From Psychrobacter jeotgali (GTDB lineage Bacteria; Pseudomonadota; Gammaproteobacteria; Pseudomonadales; Moraxellaceae): a stretch of 64,000 nt of DNA. The position numbers and the translations under genes were made by a program. Of this stretch, positions 28,080 through 36,791 are shown piece by piece (the stretch's first letter is position 1; each line of letters begins with the position of its first letter). The notes under the pieces are model-generated. The model was not told the DNA's origin and did not search any database. It saw nothing but the letters and a program-made list of their open reading frames with translations. Location: the NCBI RefSeq assembly GCF_904846315.1, contig NZ_CAJHAF010000001.1, positions 2,480,001 through 2,544,000 of the forward strand. The letters are read 5' to 3'.

Positions 28080-28346
28080 ATGCTAACTAACATCGATCGT
28101 CAAAATATCATCGCCCAATATCAACGCGGCGAAAATGACACAGGCTCACCTGAAGTACAGGTTGCGTTACTAAGCGCCCGTATTAACGATCTGCAAGACC
28201 ATTTTAAACTACATAAAGCGGATCATCATAGCCGTCGTGGTCTTATTCGTATGGTTAACCAGCGTCGTAAACTACTTGATTACCTAAAAGGTAAGGATCT
28301 TGGTCGTTATTCAACTTTGATCACCCAATTAGGCCTACGTCGTTAA
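28080..28346 (+). CDS. rpsO: 30S ribosomal protein S15
   Basis: Primary 16S rRNA binding protein of the 30S platform. 88 residues. Start set at the ATG at 28080 because CTGGAG lies six bases upstream and the protein then matches family length; an upstream in-frame extension is untypical. Family signature: [42 protein letters not shown] and the GLRR C-terminus. It precedes pnp, as in most bacteria. Confidence 0.97.
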   Translation: MLTNIDRQNIIAQYQRGENDTGSPEVQVALLSARINDLQDHFKLHKADHHSRRGLIRMVNQRRKLLDYLKGKDLGRYSTLITQLGLRR

Positions 28347-28447
28347 TTTTAGGTTATTAAAAGCTGCTGAGTAAAAATGTATTATAGAGCTATATAATGG
28401 GCTCGAAGTATAAAGGCTTACGGCTTATTATGAATATAAGAATGATG

Positions 28448-28481
28448 AAAACGGTGTGGAATAGCTTCACGCCGTTTTTTT
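28448..28481 (+). terminator. Intrinsic terminator after rpsO
   Basis: AAAACGGTGTG / CACGCCGTTTT stem with a loop of about nine bases and seven T. It lies about 100 bp after the rpsO stop and probably produces the short rpsO transcript. Confidence 0.85.
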
Positions 28482-28951
28482 ATGGGTCTCGAATAATCTA
28501 TAAATGTCTGTCAACAGCGAGTTATAAAGCCTTACAAGTGGCACTGTCCATTTTAAAAAGTAGGCGTTCTTTTAAGCTTTGCAATTAATTGGTCAATAGC
28601 TATAAATCCCTGTAAAATGGTGCACGGCAATTTTTTATAGCGCTTTATGATAAGCCGCCTAATAATTGGAAGTATTGGCTGAGACAGCCTTATAATCAAG
28701 GCTGGCACTAAATAACGGAGCTAGAGCCATAGGCTTCTATCATTTATATACAAACGTAATTATTAATGATTACCAAAGAATTTAGAGTTTTATAAAGACA
28801 AGAGTAGTAACAGTGATAACTGAGCAAGAGACTAAAATGCTGTCATGCAATACTAGTAGGTTTAGTCAGATACACCACAGAAATTTTAACGACCGATATC
28901 AGGCTCCATAGAGCTGATATTATTTTCGTCATTTAACATTAGGGAAACTAT
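28482..28951. other. Leader region of pnp
   Basis: 470 bp without a gene, presumably containing the pnp promoter and 5' leader. In E. coli an RNase III stem in the pnp leader mediates autocontrol. I could not pick out an equivalent stem with confidence. A short overlapping frame at 28397-28588 runs across the terminator and is not called. Confidence 0.4.
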
Positions 28952-31066
28952 ATGACAATGTTCAACACTATTAAGCGCGAATTTCAGTATGGCGACCAGC
29001 AAGTCGTCTTAGAGACCGGCCGTATTGCCCGTCAAGCTAATTCTATTATGGTACACATGGGCGGCGTTTCGGTACTAGTCGCAGCCGTAGTCAAATCTGA
29101 AGCCAAAGAAGGCCAAAACTTTTTTCCATTGACCGTAAACTATCAAGAAAAAATGTACGCTTCTGGTAAGATTCCAGGCGCTTATGGCAAACGTGAAGGC
29201 CGTGCTAGTGAGTTTGAAACTTTAACTTCGCGTCTTATTGACCGTCCCATCCGTCCACTATTTCCTGAAGGCTATGTTAACGAGATTCAAGTCACAGCGA
29301 CAGTAGTCTCATCTGACAAAACTCGTCATGCTGATATCGCCGCTATGATCGGTGCTTCAGCGGCATTGGCTATCTCTGATGCACCATTTAACGGTCCTGT
29401 TGCTGGTGCGCGTGTTGGTTTTATCGACGGCGAATATGTGCTAAACCCAACGCTTGAGCAGTTAGAAAGCAGTGATCTTGATTTGGTAGTGGCAGGGACT
29501 AAGTCTGCAGTATTGATGGTTGAGTCAGAAGCCAAAGAGCTATCAGAAGATCAGATGTTAGGCGCGGTACTATATGGTCATGAGCAGCAGCAAATCGTGA
29601 TTGATAATATTATCTCATTAGCCGAAGAAGTGGGCACCGCCAAGCAGCAGTTTGAAGCGCCAAAGCATGATGAAACCCTAGAGAGTAGCATGAAAGAGCA
29701 GTTCGGCTCTCAGGTTGCAGATGCTTATACTATCACCGACAAGCAAGAACGTTACGCTAAGCTTGACGAAATTAAAGACGCCGCTATCGAAGCTCTCGCA
29801 GGTGATAACGAAGCAGAAGGTTATGACGCTAAAGTTTCTGAGCTCAAAGATATTTATAATGATCTGAAATATCGTACCGTACGCGACAATATCTTATCTG
29901 GTAAGCCGCGTATCGATGGTCGTGACCTTGAGACCGTGCGTGCGCTAGATATCCAAGTGGGCGTACTCCCTTATACCCATGGTTCAGCGCTATTTACTCG
30001 CGGTGAAACTCAAGCCTTGGTAACCACTACGCTAGGCAACAGCCGTGATGTCAATATGATCGACTCGCTAGCGGGTACGATTCGTGACCATTTCATGCTG
30101 CATTATAACTTCCCGCACTTCTCAGTGGGTGAGACTGGCCGCGAAGGTATTCCAAAGCGTCGTGAAATCGGTCATGGCCGCTTAGCACGCCGCGGTGTAG
30201 AAGCTATGCTGCCAGATAGCGAACGCTTCCCGTATGTCATTCGTGTGGTATCAGAGATTACTGAGTCAAACGGTTCATCTTCGATGGCCTCTGTTTGTGG
30301 TGCCAGCTTGGCATTGATGGATGCAGGCGTACCAATGAAAGCACCGGTAGCTGGTATTGCTATGGGTCTGGTAAAAGAAGGCGAGCGCTTTGCGGTTTTA
30401 TCAGATATCTTGGGTGATGAAGATCATCTAGGCGATATGGACTTTAAAGTAGCGGGCTCTAAAGACGGTATTACTGCCTTGCAGATGGATATCAAAATCG
30501 AAGGTATTACGCCTGACATCATGGAGCAAGCACTGAAGCAAGCCCATGCCGGTCGTATTCACATTTTGGATGCGATGAACAAAGTATTACCTGAGAGCCG
30601 CACTGAAATTAATGCTCATGCGCCAAATTACGCGGTTATCGAAATTAACTCTGATAAAATCCGTGACGTTATCGGTAAAGGCGGCGCTATGATCCGTCAA
30701 TTGACTGAAGAGACGGGTGCGGTTATCGATATTGATGATAACGGTACGATTCGTATCTTTGGTGAAAATAAAGCAGCGACTAAATCTGCTATCAGCAAGA
30801 TCGAAGCTTTGACTGCTGAAGTTGAAGTGGGTAAAACCTACGAAGGTACGGTTGCTCGTATCGTTGACTTTGGTGCCTTTGTAAACGTCCTACCAAATAC
30901 TGACGGTTTAGTACATATCTCCCAAATCGCAGAAGAGCGCGTCGAGAATGTATCTGATTATCTAAAAGAAGGTCAGACGGTTAATGTATTTGTTCAAGAC
31001 GTTGATAATCGTGGTCGTATCAAATTGACTATGAAAGGTATTGAGCAAGGTTCAACTGCTGAATAA
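28952..31066 (+). CDS. pnp: Polynucleotide phosphorylase
   Basis: 3'-5' phosphorolytic exoribonuclease and degradosome component. 704 residues (E. coli 711). Two RNase PH domains (about 1-225 and 325-550) are joined by a helical domain. [34 protein letters not shown] and the active-site region [19 protein letters not shown] are intact. The C-terminal KH domain ([20 protein letters not shown], about 560-615) and S1 domain (about 625-695) complete the protein. Start ATG with AGGGAAACTAT upstream. Terminator directly after. Confidence 0.97.
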   Translation: MTMFNTIKREFQYGDQQVVLETGRIARQANSIMVHMGGVSVLVAAVVKSEAKEGQNFFPLTVNYQEKMYASGKIPGAYGKREGRASEFETLTSRLIDRPIRPLFPEGYVNEIQVTATVVSSDKTRHADIAAMIGASAALAISDAPFNGPVAGARVGFIDGEYVLNPTLEQLESSDLDLVVAGTKSAVLMVESEAKELSEDQMLGAVLYGHEQQQIVIDNIISLAEEVGTAKQQFEAPKHDETLESSMKEQFGSQVADAYTITDKQERYAKLDEIKDAAIEALAGDNEAEGYDAKVSELKDIYNDLKYRTVRDNILSGKPRIDGRDLETVRALDIQVGVLPYTHGSALFTRGETQALVTTTLGNSRDVNMIDSLAGTIRDHFMLHYNFPHFSVGETGREGIPKRREIGHGRLARRGVEAMLPDSERFPYVIRVVSEITESNGSSSMASVCGASLALMDAGVPMKAPVAGIAMGLVKEGERFAVLSDILGDEDHLGDMDFKVAGSKDGITALQMDIKIEGITPDIMEQALKQAHAGRIHILDAMNKVLPESRTEINAHAPNYAVIEINSDKIRDVIGKGGAMIRQLTEETGAVIDIDDNGTIRIFGENKAATKSAISKIEALTAEVEVGKTYEGTVARIVDFGAFVNVLPNTDGLVHISQIAEERVENVSDYLKEGQTVNVFVQDVDNRGRIKLTMKGIEQGSTAE

Positions 31067-31084
31067 ATCATTTGGCTTGATATG

Positions 31085-31120
31085 AAAAACCGCTCTGATT
31101 TCGGTCAGGGCGGTTTTTTT
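31085..31120 (+). terminator. Intrinsic terminator after pnp
   Basis: AAAAACCGCTCTGA / TCAGGGCGGTTTTT hairpin with seven T, 18 bp after the pnp stop. Confidence 0.92.
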
Positions 31121-31264
31121 ATTGTCTGCTATTTAATTAATGGTTTATGACAATGAAATATGTGTGGCAAAATGGATTACAAATGCTACATTAGATAGGT
31201 ATAGTTATAAGATAAAGATTAATGACAAAACCTTTAGTTTTTATACAGAGGAGTTTAAGTACCT

Positions 31265-31543
31265 ATGAGTAAATCTAAGCAGGCGTCTATTCATATCCGT
31301 TGCGACGCAAAATTAGCAAACGAATTCAAGCAAGCCGTTGAAAACAACGGATATACAAAATCACTAGTCATCCGTGAATTGATGCAAGAGTATATCGATA
31401 ACTCTAATAAGCTCAATTTGCCTACTGAACAGGACACGGTGAAACAGGCCATAAGAAAAAATGATATAGATAAATCATTAGAAGAGATGGCATCTGACGA
31501 TTTATTGAGGTTAGCTATAAGAATGGCACAGAAACATATATAA
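31265..31543 (+). CDS. Small ribbon-helix-helix-like protein
   Basis: 92 residues. The N-terminal half (QASIHIRCDAKLANEFKQAV then TKSLVIRELMQEYID) has the strand-helix-helix pattern of CopG/Arc-type DNA-binding proteins. The C-terminal half is charged and helical (KNDIDKSLEEMASDDLLRLA). Such proteins are often antitoxins or plasmid repressors, but no toxin gene lies next to it. RBS AGAGGAGTTTAAGTACCT. Monocistronic, converging on rluF. Confidence 0.68.
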   Translation: MSKSKQASIHIRCDAKLANEFKQAVENNGYTKSLVIRELMQEYIDNSNKLNLPTEQDTVKQAIRKNDIDKSLEEMASDDLLRLAIRMAQKHI

Positions 31544-31562
31544 CTTAGATTTTGGAATAGAA

Positions 31563-31584
31563 AGTAGGTTTGCTTAAACCTACT
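31563..31584. terminator. Hairpin between converging RHH gene and rluF
   Basis: Perfect 9-bp stem AGTAGGTTT / AAACCTACT with loop GCTT. T-runs are weak on both sides, so termination efficiency is uncertain. Confidence 0.5.
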
Positions 31585-31594
31585 ACACGTCAAT

Positions 31595-32593
31595 CTATGA
31601 TTTTGAGGAGCGCTTGGCACCTCGACCTTTTGAAGGGCGCTTGCCATTTGCAGCAGGTTTACCTTTGCCTCCAGACTTGTTGCTATCACCAAAAGGACGC
31701 CGATTTTTGCCTTTAGAACTCGCTGGGTTTCTAGCATTATCTTTGGAGCGTTTATTACTTCCCTTTGCTGCACCCGCTGATTTTGAAGACGTTTTTGTTT
31801 TTGACGAAGTATTATTACTAGATTTCTTCCGTGGCGCATTACGAGATTTCTTGGCAGGAGTGCTGTCTTGTGAAGAAGAGCCCTCTATAGATTTAAGTAA
31901 AACGGACAACTCTTTTGGGGTTAAATCTCGCCAATCTCCAACGGGAATACCTTTAAGATTGACATTCATAATCCGCGTACGCTCAAGCTTTACCACTTCA
32001 TAGCCAAAATACTCACACATACGGCGGATTTGACGGTTCAGCCCTTGCACTAGGGTGATGTTAAACACGGTAGGCGCTACCTTTGTCACCGGGCATTTTT
32101 TGGTCATCCTTCCCAAAATAGGCACGCCGCCCGCTAAACCCTCCATAAAACTATCGGTTATCGGCTTATTGACTGTTACCAAATACTCTTTTTCATGGTT
32201 ATTGCCCGCCCGCAATACTTTATTGACCAGATCGCCATTGCTGGTCAAAAAGATTAAACCTTGAGAGTCTTTATCCAAACGGCCAATCGGGAAAATACGC
32301 ACACTATGCCGAACAAAATCAACGATATTGTTTTTCTCGGAGCTCTCGGTGGTGCTCACAATGCCCACTGGTTTATTCAATACAATAAATACAAAGTCAT
32401 CAGGCTCTCGCGGCTCAATAAGTTGTCCGTTAACTTTTACTCTATCTCCAGCGACTACTTGCTGACCCACCGAGGCACGCTTGTCATTGATGAATACATT
32501 ACCTTGTTCGATAAAGCGGTCAGCGTCCCTGCGAGAACACATACCGCTTTCGCTAATGTATTTATTTAAACGAGTTGTGGAAGCGTTAAACAT
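31595..32593 (-). CDS. rluF: 23S rRNA pseudouridine(2604) synthase RluF
   Basis: 332 residues. N-terminal S4 domain ([20 protein letters not shown] at about 8-27), then the RsuA/RluB/RluF catalytic domain with [20 protein letters not shown] (catalytic Asp in GRLDKDS), HEKEYLVTV and [20 protein letters not shown]. The sequence follows E. coli RluF closely, including [10 protein letters not shown]. The last about 95 residues are a basic Ser/Lys/Arg/Asn/Gly-rich tail, longer than in E. coli, likely disordered and RNA-binding. Confidence 0.94.
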   Translation of the reverse strand: MFNASTTRLNKYISESGMCSRRDADRFIEQGNVFINDKRASVGQQVVAGDRVKVNGQLIEPREPDDFVFIVLNKPVGIVSTTESSEKNNIVDFVRHSVRIFPIGRLDKDSQGLIFLTSNGDLVNKVLRAGNNHEKEYLVTVNKPITDSFMEGLAGGVPILGRMTKKCPVTKVAPTVFNITLVQGLNRQIRRMCEYFGYEVVKLERTRIMNVNLKGIPVGDWRDLTPKELSVLLKSIEGSSSQDSTPAKKSRNAPRKKSSNNTSSKTKTSSKSAGAAKGSNKRSKDNARNPASSKGKNRRPFGDSNKSGGKGKPAANGKRPSKGRGAKRSSKS

Positions 32594-32873
32594 AAAGCAC
32601 CGTTTTACCTAAGAAAAAAGCATAAATTGAAGGAGTTATCGTAAACGAGATGCTTTACATTATATAGGAAATACAGTGCGCATTTTGGAGAGATGGTCAA
32701 AACCTAGAAACACATCCTCAATCTATACATCAGGATGATGTCAAAAGAGCTTCTTTATGATGTCAAAAGCTCAAGACTGACCAATCAAAATATAATTCTC
32801 TCTAATTTATCATCTGTTATTCAGTTAAAATCTCTATCACTATATAATGCAGTAAAAATACGGTTACCCCATT

Positions 32874-33034
32874 ATGATGCAACAGATTGTAGATGATATT
32901 GCCGCCCAGATGTCTATTGAGACCGAGCGTGGAAGAGTAGCAGATTATATCCCGCAATTGGCCCATGTCGATCCATACCAGTTTGGCATTGCTATTGCAA
33001 CACCTGATGGGCAACTGTATTCAGCAGGTGACGC
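32874..33034 (+). pseudogene. glsA: Glutaminase GlsA, N-terminal fragment (interrupted by IS)
   Basis: The frame encodes [20 protein letters not shown] through GQLYSAGDA, matching the N-terminus of bacterial glutaminase ([20 protein letters not shown]), and is then cut by the IS element at 33035. Reading on into the IS adds a nonsense tail and stops at 33071. The matching C-terminal part begins after 34237. Glutaminase hydrolyses glutamine to glutamate plus ammonia; this copy cannot make an intact enzyme. Confidence 0.93.
33031..33034 (+). repeat. Target-site duplication, left copy (ACGC)
   Basis: ACGC immediately precedes the left end of the IS; the same four bases follow its right end at 34234-34237. 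Removal of the IS plus one copy restores the glutaminase frame. Confidence 0.85.
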
Positions 33035-33107
33035 GGTAATCCCCCCAATAAATAAGAACACTTACAAATAGAGATTAACTGCTAAAATACACCAGCAGGA
33101 GAATCCT

Positions 33108-33374
33108 ATGAAAAAGACACGCTTTAGCGACAACCAAATCGTCAACATCCTAAAACAAGCCGAACAAGGCGTCCCTATTACCGAGCTATGCCGTGAGCAT
33201 AACATCAGCCAAAGCACCTTCTACAACTGGCGATCTAAATATGGTGGTATGGACGCCACACTTATCAGCCGTCTTAAAGAGCTTGAAGTTGAAAATGCCC
33301 GCTTAAAGAAGATGTACGCTGATGAATGTCTTAAATCCGACATCCTACAGGATGCTATGTCAAAAAAGTGGTAG
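33108..33374 (+). CDS. IS3-family transposase OrfA
   Basis: 88 residues. The N-terminal helix-turn-helix ([20 protein letters not shown] then [20 protein letters not shown]) is typical of the IS3 OrfA, followed by a leucine-zipper helix ([20 protein letters not shown]). It ends MSKKW, and the heptamer A AAA AAG at 33362-33368 lies four codons before the stop, positioned for -1 slippage into orfB. RBS CAGGAGAATCCT. Confidence 0.94.
   Translation: MKKTRFSDNQIVNILKQAEQGVPITELCREHNISQSTFYNWRSKYGGMDATLISRLKELEVENARLKKMYADECLKSDILQDAMSKKW
33362..33368 (+). promoter_or_regulatory. -1 programmed frameshift heptamer A AAA AAG
   Basis: In the orfA frame the bases read (TC)A AAA AAG, the classic X XXY YYZ slippery site. 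Slipping one base back joins orfA to the orfB frame, which begins GTG GTA GCG, giving the OrfAB fusion transposase as known for IS3-family elements. Confidence 0.85.
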
Positions 33375-34195
33375 CGCCCCAAGGGCGCAAAGCGTTGGTT
33401 TGTCACTACATTGAAGATCGTAGCATTAGCATACGCCGTGCTTGCCGTATCTTTAACATCAGCGTCACCTGTTATTATCACAAGTCGGTGGTAACAGATG
33501 AGAACCAGCAAATAGCGGACTTACTTATCAAACTGACTGATGAGAACAAGAACTGGGGCTTTGGCTTGTGCTTTTTAACCTTGCGTAATGTGCTAGGACT
33601 GCCGTACAACCATAAGCGGGTATATCGCATCTACTGCGAGCTTGAACTCAACCTTAGAATCAAGCCTAAGCGTCGCATTAAACGTGCTAAACCAATACCA
33701 TTAGCAGTACCTGATAGGATTAACCAAAGCTGGAGCATGGACTTTATGCACGACAGCTTAACTGATGGCCGCGGCTTTAGACTGTTCAATGTCATTGATG
33801 ATTACAACCGTGAGGCACTCACCGTTGAAGTTGACTTCTCGCTACCGGCCGGGAGGGTCATACGCAGTCTTAATCAGCTTATTGAGTACCGAGGCAAACC
33901 TGTGCAGATAAGATGCGATAACGGCCCTGAATACATCAGCAATGCGCTCAAAGACTGGGCTGAGCAGCAAGGCATCATCTTAAGCTATATTGAACCTGGC
34001 AATCCACAGCAAAATGCGTATGTAGAGCGCTTTAACAGAACCATGAGATATGATTGGTTAAATCAGGAGCTGTTTGATAATCTAGAGCAGGTACGCGCAC
34101 AAGCAGAAAACTGGTTATACCATTATAATCATAAGCGCCCAAACATGGGCAATGGCGGTTTTACACCGATACAGAAACTCAATCAGGCAGCTTAA
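33368..34195 (+). CDS. IS3-family transposase OrfB (DDE integrase domain)
   Basis: 275 residues, probably made mostly as a fusion with OrfA by -1 frameshifting (start codon here would be GTG inside the slippery site). An HTH_21-type segment is followed by the rve integrase core: first Asp in [12 protein letters not shown], second in [12 protein letters not shown], Glu in [12 protein letters not shown], so the DDE triad is complete. It ends [16 protein letters not shown], the usual C-terminal pattern. No disruption seen. Confidence 0.94.
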   Translation: MVAPQGRKALVCHYIEDRSISIRRACRIFNISVTCYYHKSVVTDENQQIADLLIKLTDENKNWGFGLCFLTLRNVLGLPYNHKRVYRIYCELELNLRIKPKRRIKRAKPIPLAVPDRINQSWSMDFMHDSLTDGRGFRLFNVIDDYNREALTVEVDFSLPAGRVIRSLNQLIEYRGKPVQIRCDNGPEYISNALKDWAEQQGIILSYIEPGNPQQNAYVERFNRTMRYDWLNQELFDNLEQVRAQAENWLYHYNHKRPNMGNGGFTPIQKLNQAA

Positions 34196-34233
34196 TTCTA
34201 TTTATTAGGTGTCTTAAGTTTGGGAGGGTTACC

Positions 34234-35000
34234 ACGCCGGCACACTGTTTTCCATCCAAAGTATCTCTAAGGTATTTACTTTGACGCTTGGTCTTAGCAA
34301 ATTAGGAAGTGCGCTATGGAATCATGTGGGTCGTGAGCCTTCTGGTGATCCCTTTAACTCTATTACCATACTGGAATATGAGTCAGGTCGGCCACGTAAT
34401 CCTTTTATTAATGCAGGCGCAATTGCGGTGGTAGATGCTATAACGATGGGCCGTGAGCCCACAGAAATATTAGATGAGATTTTACAGTTTGTTCACTTTG
34501 TCGCGGATGATGATTCAATTGGTTTTGACTATAAAGTGGCAAAGTCTGAGATTGACCACGAAGATCGCAACGCCGCACTAGCTCATTTTATGAAGTCCTT
34601 TGGCCATCTAAAGCATGATGTGGATAAAATACTCAATACTTACTTTCATCAATGCTCGATTGCGATGAGTTGCGAGCAATTAGCCCGTGCCGGTTTGTTT
34701 TTAGTTTCTAATGGTGTTAACCAACCCACAGGGATAGATGTCATTAATCCGCAGCAGTCTCGGCGGATCAATTCCTTGATGATGATGTGCGGTCACTACG
34801 ATGGCTCAGGTGAATTTGCTTATCGCGTGGGCTTACCAGGTAAGAGCGGTGTTGGTGGCGGTATTTTGACCATAGCACCCGGTAAAGGCTCGATTGCGGT
34901 TTGGTCACCAGGCCTTAATCCTGTAGGAAACTCTAAACTAGGATCGAAGGCATTAGAGATACTAGTAGAGAAAACAGGTTGGTCAGTTTTTTCAAAATAG
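34234..35000 (+). pseudogene. glsA: Glutaminase GlsA, C-terminal fragment (interrupted by IS)
   Basis: Starts with the right copy of ACGC. The frame then reads [15 protein letters not shown], including the catalytic SxxK motif (SISK), then [34 protein letters not shown] and [20 protein letters not shown]. All family motifs downstream of the insertion are intact and there is no further damage, so the insertion is recent. An internal ATG at 34281 could start a truncated 239-residue product lacking the catalytic serine, which is unlikely to be active. Confidence 0.93.
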
Positions 35001-35014
35001 AACCCACCATAAAA

Positions 35015-35057
35015 AATCCAATGTTAAACGCTTACTTTAAACGTTTAACATTGGATT
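35015..35057. terminator. Bidirectional hairpin between glsA and the Lys/Asp-rich gene
   Basis: AATCCAATGTTAAACG pairs with CGTTTAACATTGGATT, a 16-bp perfect stem with an 11-base loop, between converging genes. Flanking A/T runs are moderate. Confidence 0.75.
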
Positions 35058-35088
35058 AATAAAGCTCTAAAATCACTGATCAGCGCAT

Positions 35089-35709
35089 TTATTCCTGATC
35101 TAGCTTATCTATCATACCTTGATACTTCTCTTTTCTGCTTTCAATCTTTTTACGTTCTTCTTCGGCATTTTTTATGAGCTTTTTGGCAGTTTCAACACTC
35201 TTATCAAAAGCGGTAAGCTCTAGGTCTACACCATCTTTTAACTTATTCAACACTGCCGCAGCCGCTTTTTCAGTAACTCCATGAGTGATATCGACGGCCT
35301 CAGAGGTAAACTCATCTTTTAATTTTGATGCCCATTGATAGATACCCGCCATAGTTATACCGCTTTTATCATCTTGCTCGGACTTATCTTTTTTACCAGA
35401 CTGGTCTTTTTTATCCGACTTACTGGCTTTATCCTTTTCATCGGCCTGGTCACTTTTTTCAGATGATTTATCTTTGTCATTATTTTTATCGTTATCCCCG
35501 GACTTATCATCTTTAGCTGTCTTATCCGACTTAGCAGAATCATCGTCTGTATCAACTTCATAATCATTTTCAGCGTTATAGTCTTCAAAGTCGCCGTCTT
35601 CATAAACTACGGTATCGTCTTTTACTACTTCTACGCCCGTCAAAGCTTTATTATCGGCAGATTTTTTATCATCTTTGACATTACTATTGTTCGAGTTATT
35701 ATTTGACAT
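35089..35709 (-). CDS. Lys/Asp/Ser-rich low-complexity protein with helical C-terminal domain
   Basis: 206 residues, no recognised family. Residues about 1-115 are highly charged and repetitive (runs of DKSDK/KDKSEK type), predicted disordered. Residues about 117-206 are amphipathic helix (MAGIYQWASKLKDEFTSEAV then ELTAFDKSVETAKKLIKNAE), resembling a phasin-like or coiled-coil module. No signal peptide or membrane segment. The ATG at 35709 is preceded by AAGGACTATAAATC. Codon use is normal for the region, so the frame looks real. Confidence 0.68.
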   Translation of the reverse strand: MSNNNSNNSNVKDDKKSADNKALTGVEVVKDDTVVYEDGDFEDYNAENDYEVDTDDDSAKSDKTAKDDKSGDNDKNNDKDKSSEKSDQADEKDKASKSDKKDQSGKKDKSEQDDKSGITMAGIYQWASKLKDEFTSEAVDITHGVTEKAAAAVLNKLKDGVDLELTAFDKSVETAKKLIKNAEEERKKIESRKEKYQGMIDKLDQE

Positions 35710-35901
35710 GATTTATAGTCCTTGTATAGTTTTGAATAAAATATTAGTTTGAAATATTACTTATAATTCATACTAGGCCAAGGCATTCTTTTAAGCAATG
35801 GATAGATATAAATCTACCCTGTAAGCTCTACAGAATAAAACATTGTAGTAATTAGATTTTCTCAAATGTTATTTAAGATAAAACTAGTTTCATCTATTAT
35901 T

Positions 35902-36408
35902 CTATTGAGCCAAGTGCGCTGCTTCTAATTGAGCAACCTGTTGTTCAAGCAGTTGAATTTGTTCTGCCTTCATCTCAGTTAATTGTTTATTCATCTGTAT
36001 TCGCTCAGTGACCAACATCTCTTGTTCGCTTAAACGCAGCGACTCATCTTTTAGACGATCAATTTCTTCTTTCGCCAAGCTATCTGTTAGGGGTAAAGGG
36101 GAGTTGATGATTGCAGTAGGGTCGAGAGCGTTATCACCTATGCTAGCGATATTAGGGCTAATTTCGTCAGCCCTTTGTGTTTGGTCTGCTGGTGTAGGCG
36201 CTGTTTGTGTAGAAGTTGTCTGAGTCGTTATTGACGGAGAAGAAGGAGGAGTTTGGGATAATGGACGCAGCCAAATCCAATAACTGATAATGATTAAAAC
36301 TAATAATAGTACTAATAGAATCAAAGTTTTTTGCCCTTTATTGCTGTTAGGGACGGGATTCGAGGCTCTGGTCATATCAGAGCTAGGGTTGGCTTTAGTA
36401 TTTTTCAT
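35902..36408 (-). CDS. Single-pass membrane protein with periplasmic coiled coil
   Basis: 168 residues. A basic N-terminus is followed by one membrane helix (about 27-48; TLILLVLLLVLIIISYWIWL). A Pro/Thr/Ser/Gln-rich linker (about 50-85) and a Glu/Gln/Leu-rich coiled coil (about 115-165; LAKEEIDRLKDESLRLSEQE and IQLLEQQVAQLEAAHLAQ) follow. No signal peptidase site; probably anchored in the inner membrane. Function unknown. Confidence 0.65.
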   Translation of the reverse strand: MKNTKANPSSDMTRASNPVPNSNKGQKTLILLVLLLVLIIISYWIWLRPLSQTPPSSPSITTQTTSTQTAPTPADQTQRADEISPNIASIGDNALDPTAIINSPLPLTDSLAKEEIDRLKDESLRLSEQEMLVTERIQMNKQLTEMKAEQIQLLEQQVAQLEAAHLAQ

Positions 36409-36462
36409 GCAGGGTCAGTTTATATTAGAATAAAGTCTTTCTACTATAGCAAACCCAAAAAC

Positions 36463-36489
36463 AAAAGCCTATCTTAAAGATAGGCTTTT
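36463..36489 (-). terminator. Intrinsic terminator after yheV
   Basis: AAAAGCCTATCTT / AAGATAGGCTTTT, 13-bp stem with a single-base loop centre and, on the minus strand, GTTTTTG after the stem. It ends the prlC-yheV unit. Confidence 0.78.
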
Positions 36490-36533
36490 GATTAATAAAA
36501 TTAAAGATTATTTCAAGCTAAGATTGGTTGCTT

Positions 36534-36791
36534 TTAATGCTTAAACTTGACCGTGCCACTAGTACCGGTAGTCATGGCATCACGAGCTAATTGATCCTCG
36601 AGATGATTTTTTGCACTAATAGCGTCAGGATCGGGGCGATGCTCATAATGTCCGCACTGAGTACATTCGATATATTCATCAGGCTCAGGCTTCACAATAT
36701 TGACTTGTACTACAGCATCTATAGCCTGACATTTAGGACAGCTTACCCCCGCAAGGAACCGTCTTTTTGGTCGCTCAGATTGATAACGCAT
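36534..36791 (-). CDS. yheV: YheV-family putative metal-binding protein
   Basis: 85 residues with a zinc-ribbon pattern: CPKC (about residues 18-21) and CTQC (about 43-46), surrounded by RRFLAGVSCPKCQAIDAV and EYIECTQCGHYEHRPD. E. coli YheV has the same layout. The function is unknown. The ATG shares its A with the prlC stop (TAATG), so it is translationally coupled to prlC. Confidence 0.87.
   Translation of the reverse strand: MRYQSERPKRRFLAGVSCPKCQAIDAVVQVNIVKPEPDEYIECTQCGHYEHRPDPDAISAKNHLEDQLARDAMTTGTSGTVKFKH

Larger units (their letters stand above)
33035..34233 (+). mobile_element. IS3-family insertion sequence (IS407-like), 1199 bp
   Basis: Terminal inverted repeats begin GGTAATCCCCCCAA (left) and GGTAACCCTCCCAA (right, other strand), 12 of 14 identical, and remain similar for about 12 more bases with a gap. 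It carries overlapping orfA and orfB with a -1 frameshift signal. The 4-bp target duplication fits the IS407 subgroup. Boundaries were set by the TIRs, the duplication and restoration of the host gene frame (161 + 763 = 924 bp = 308 codons). The transposase frames are intact, so the element may be active. Confidence 0.92.

Noticed and set aside
28397..28588. 63-residue frame after rpsO
   Set aside because: It runs straight through the rpsO intrinsic terminator and lacks a ribosome site.
31614..32003. 129-residue plus-strand frame within rluF
   Set aside because: Reverse-strand shadow of the basic low-complexity tail of RluF.
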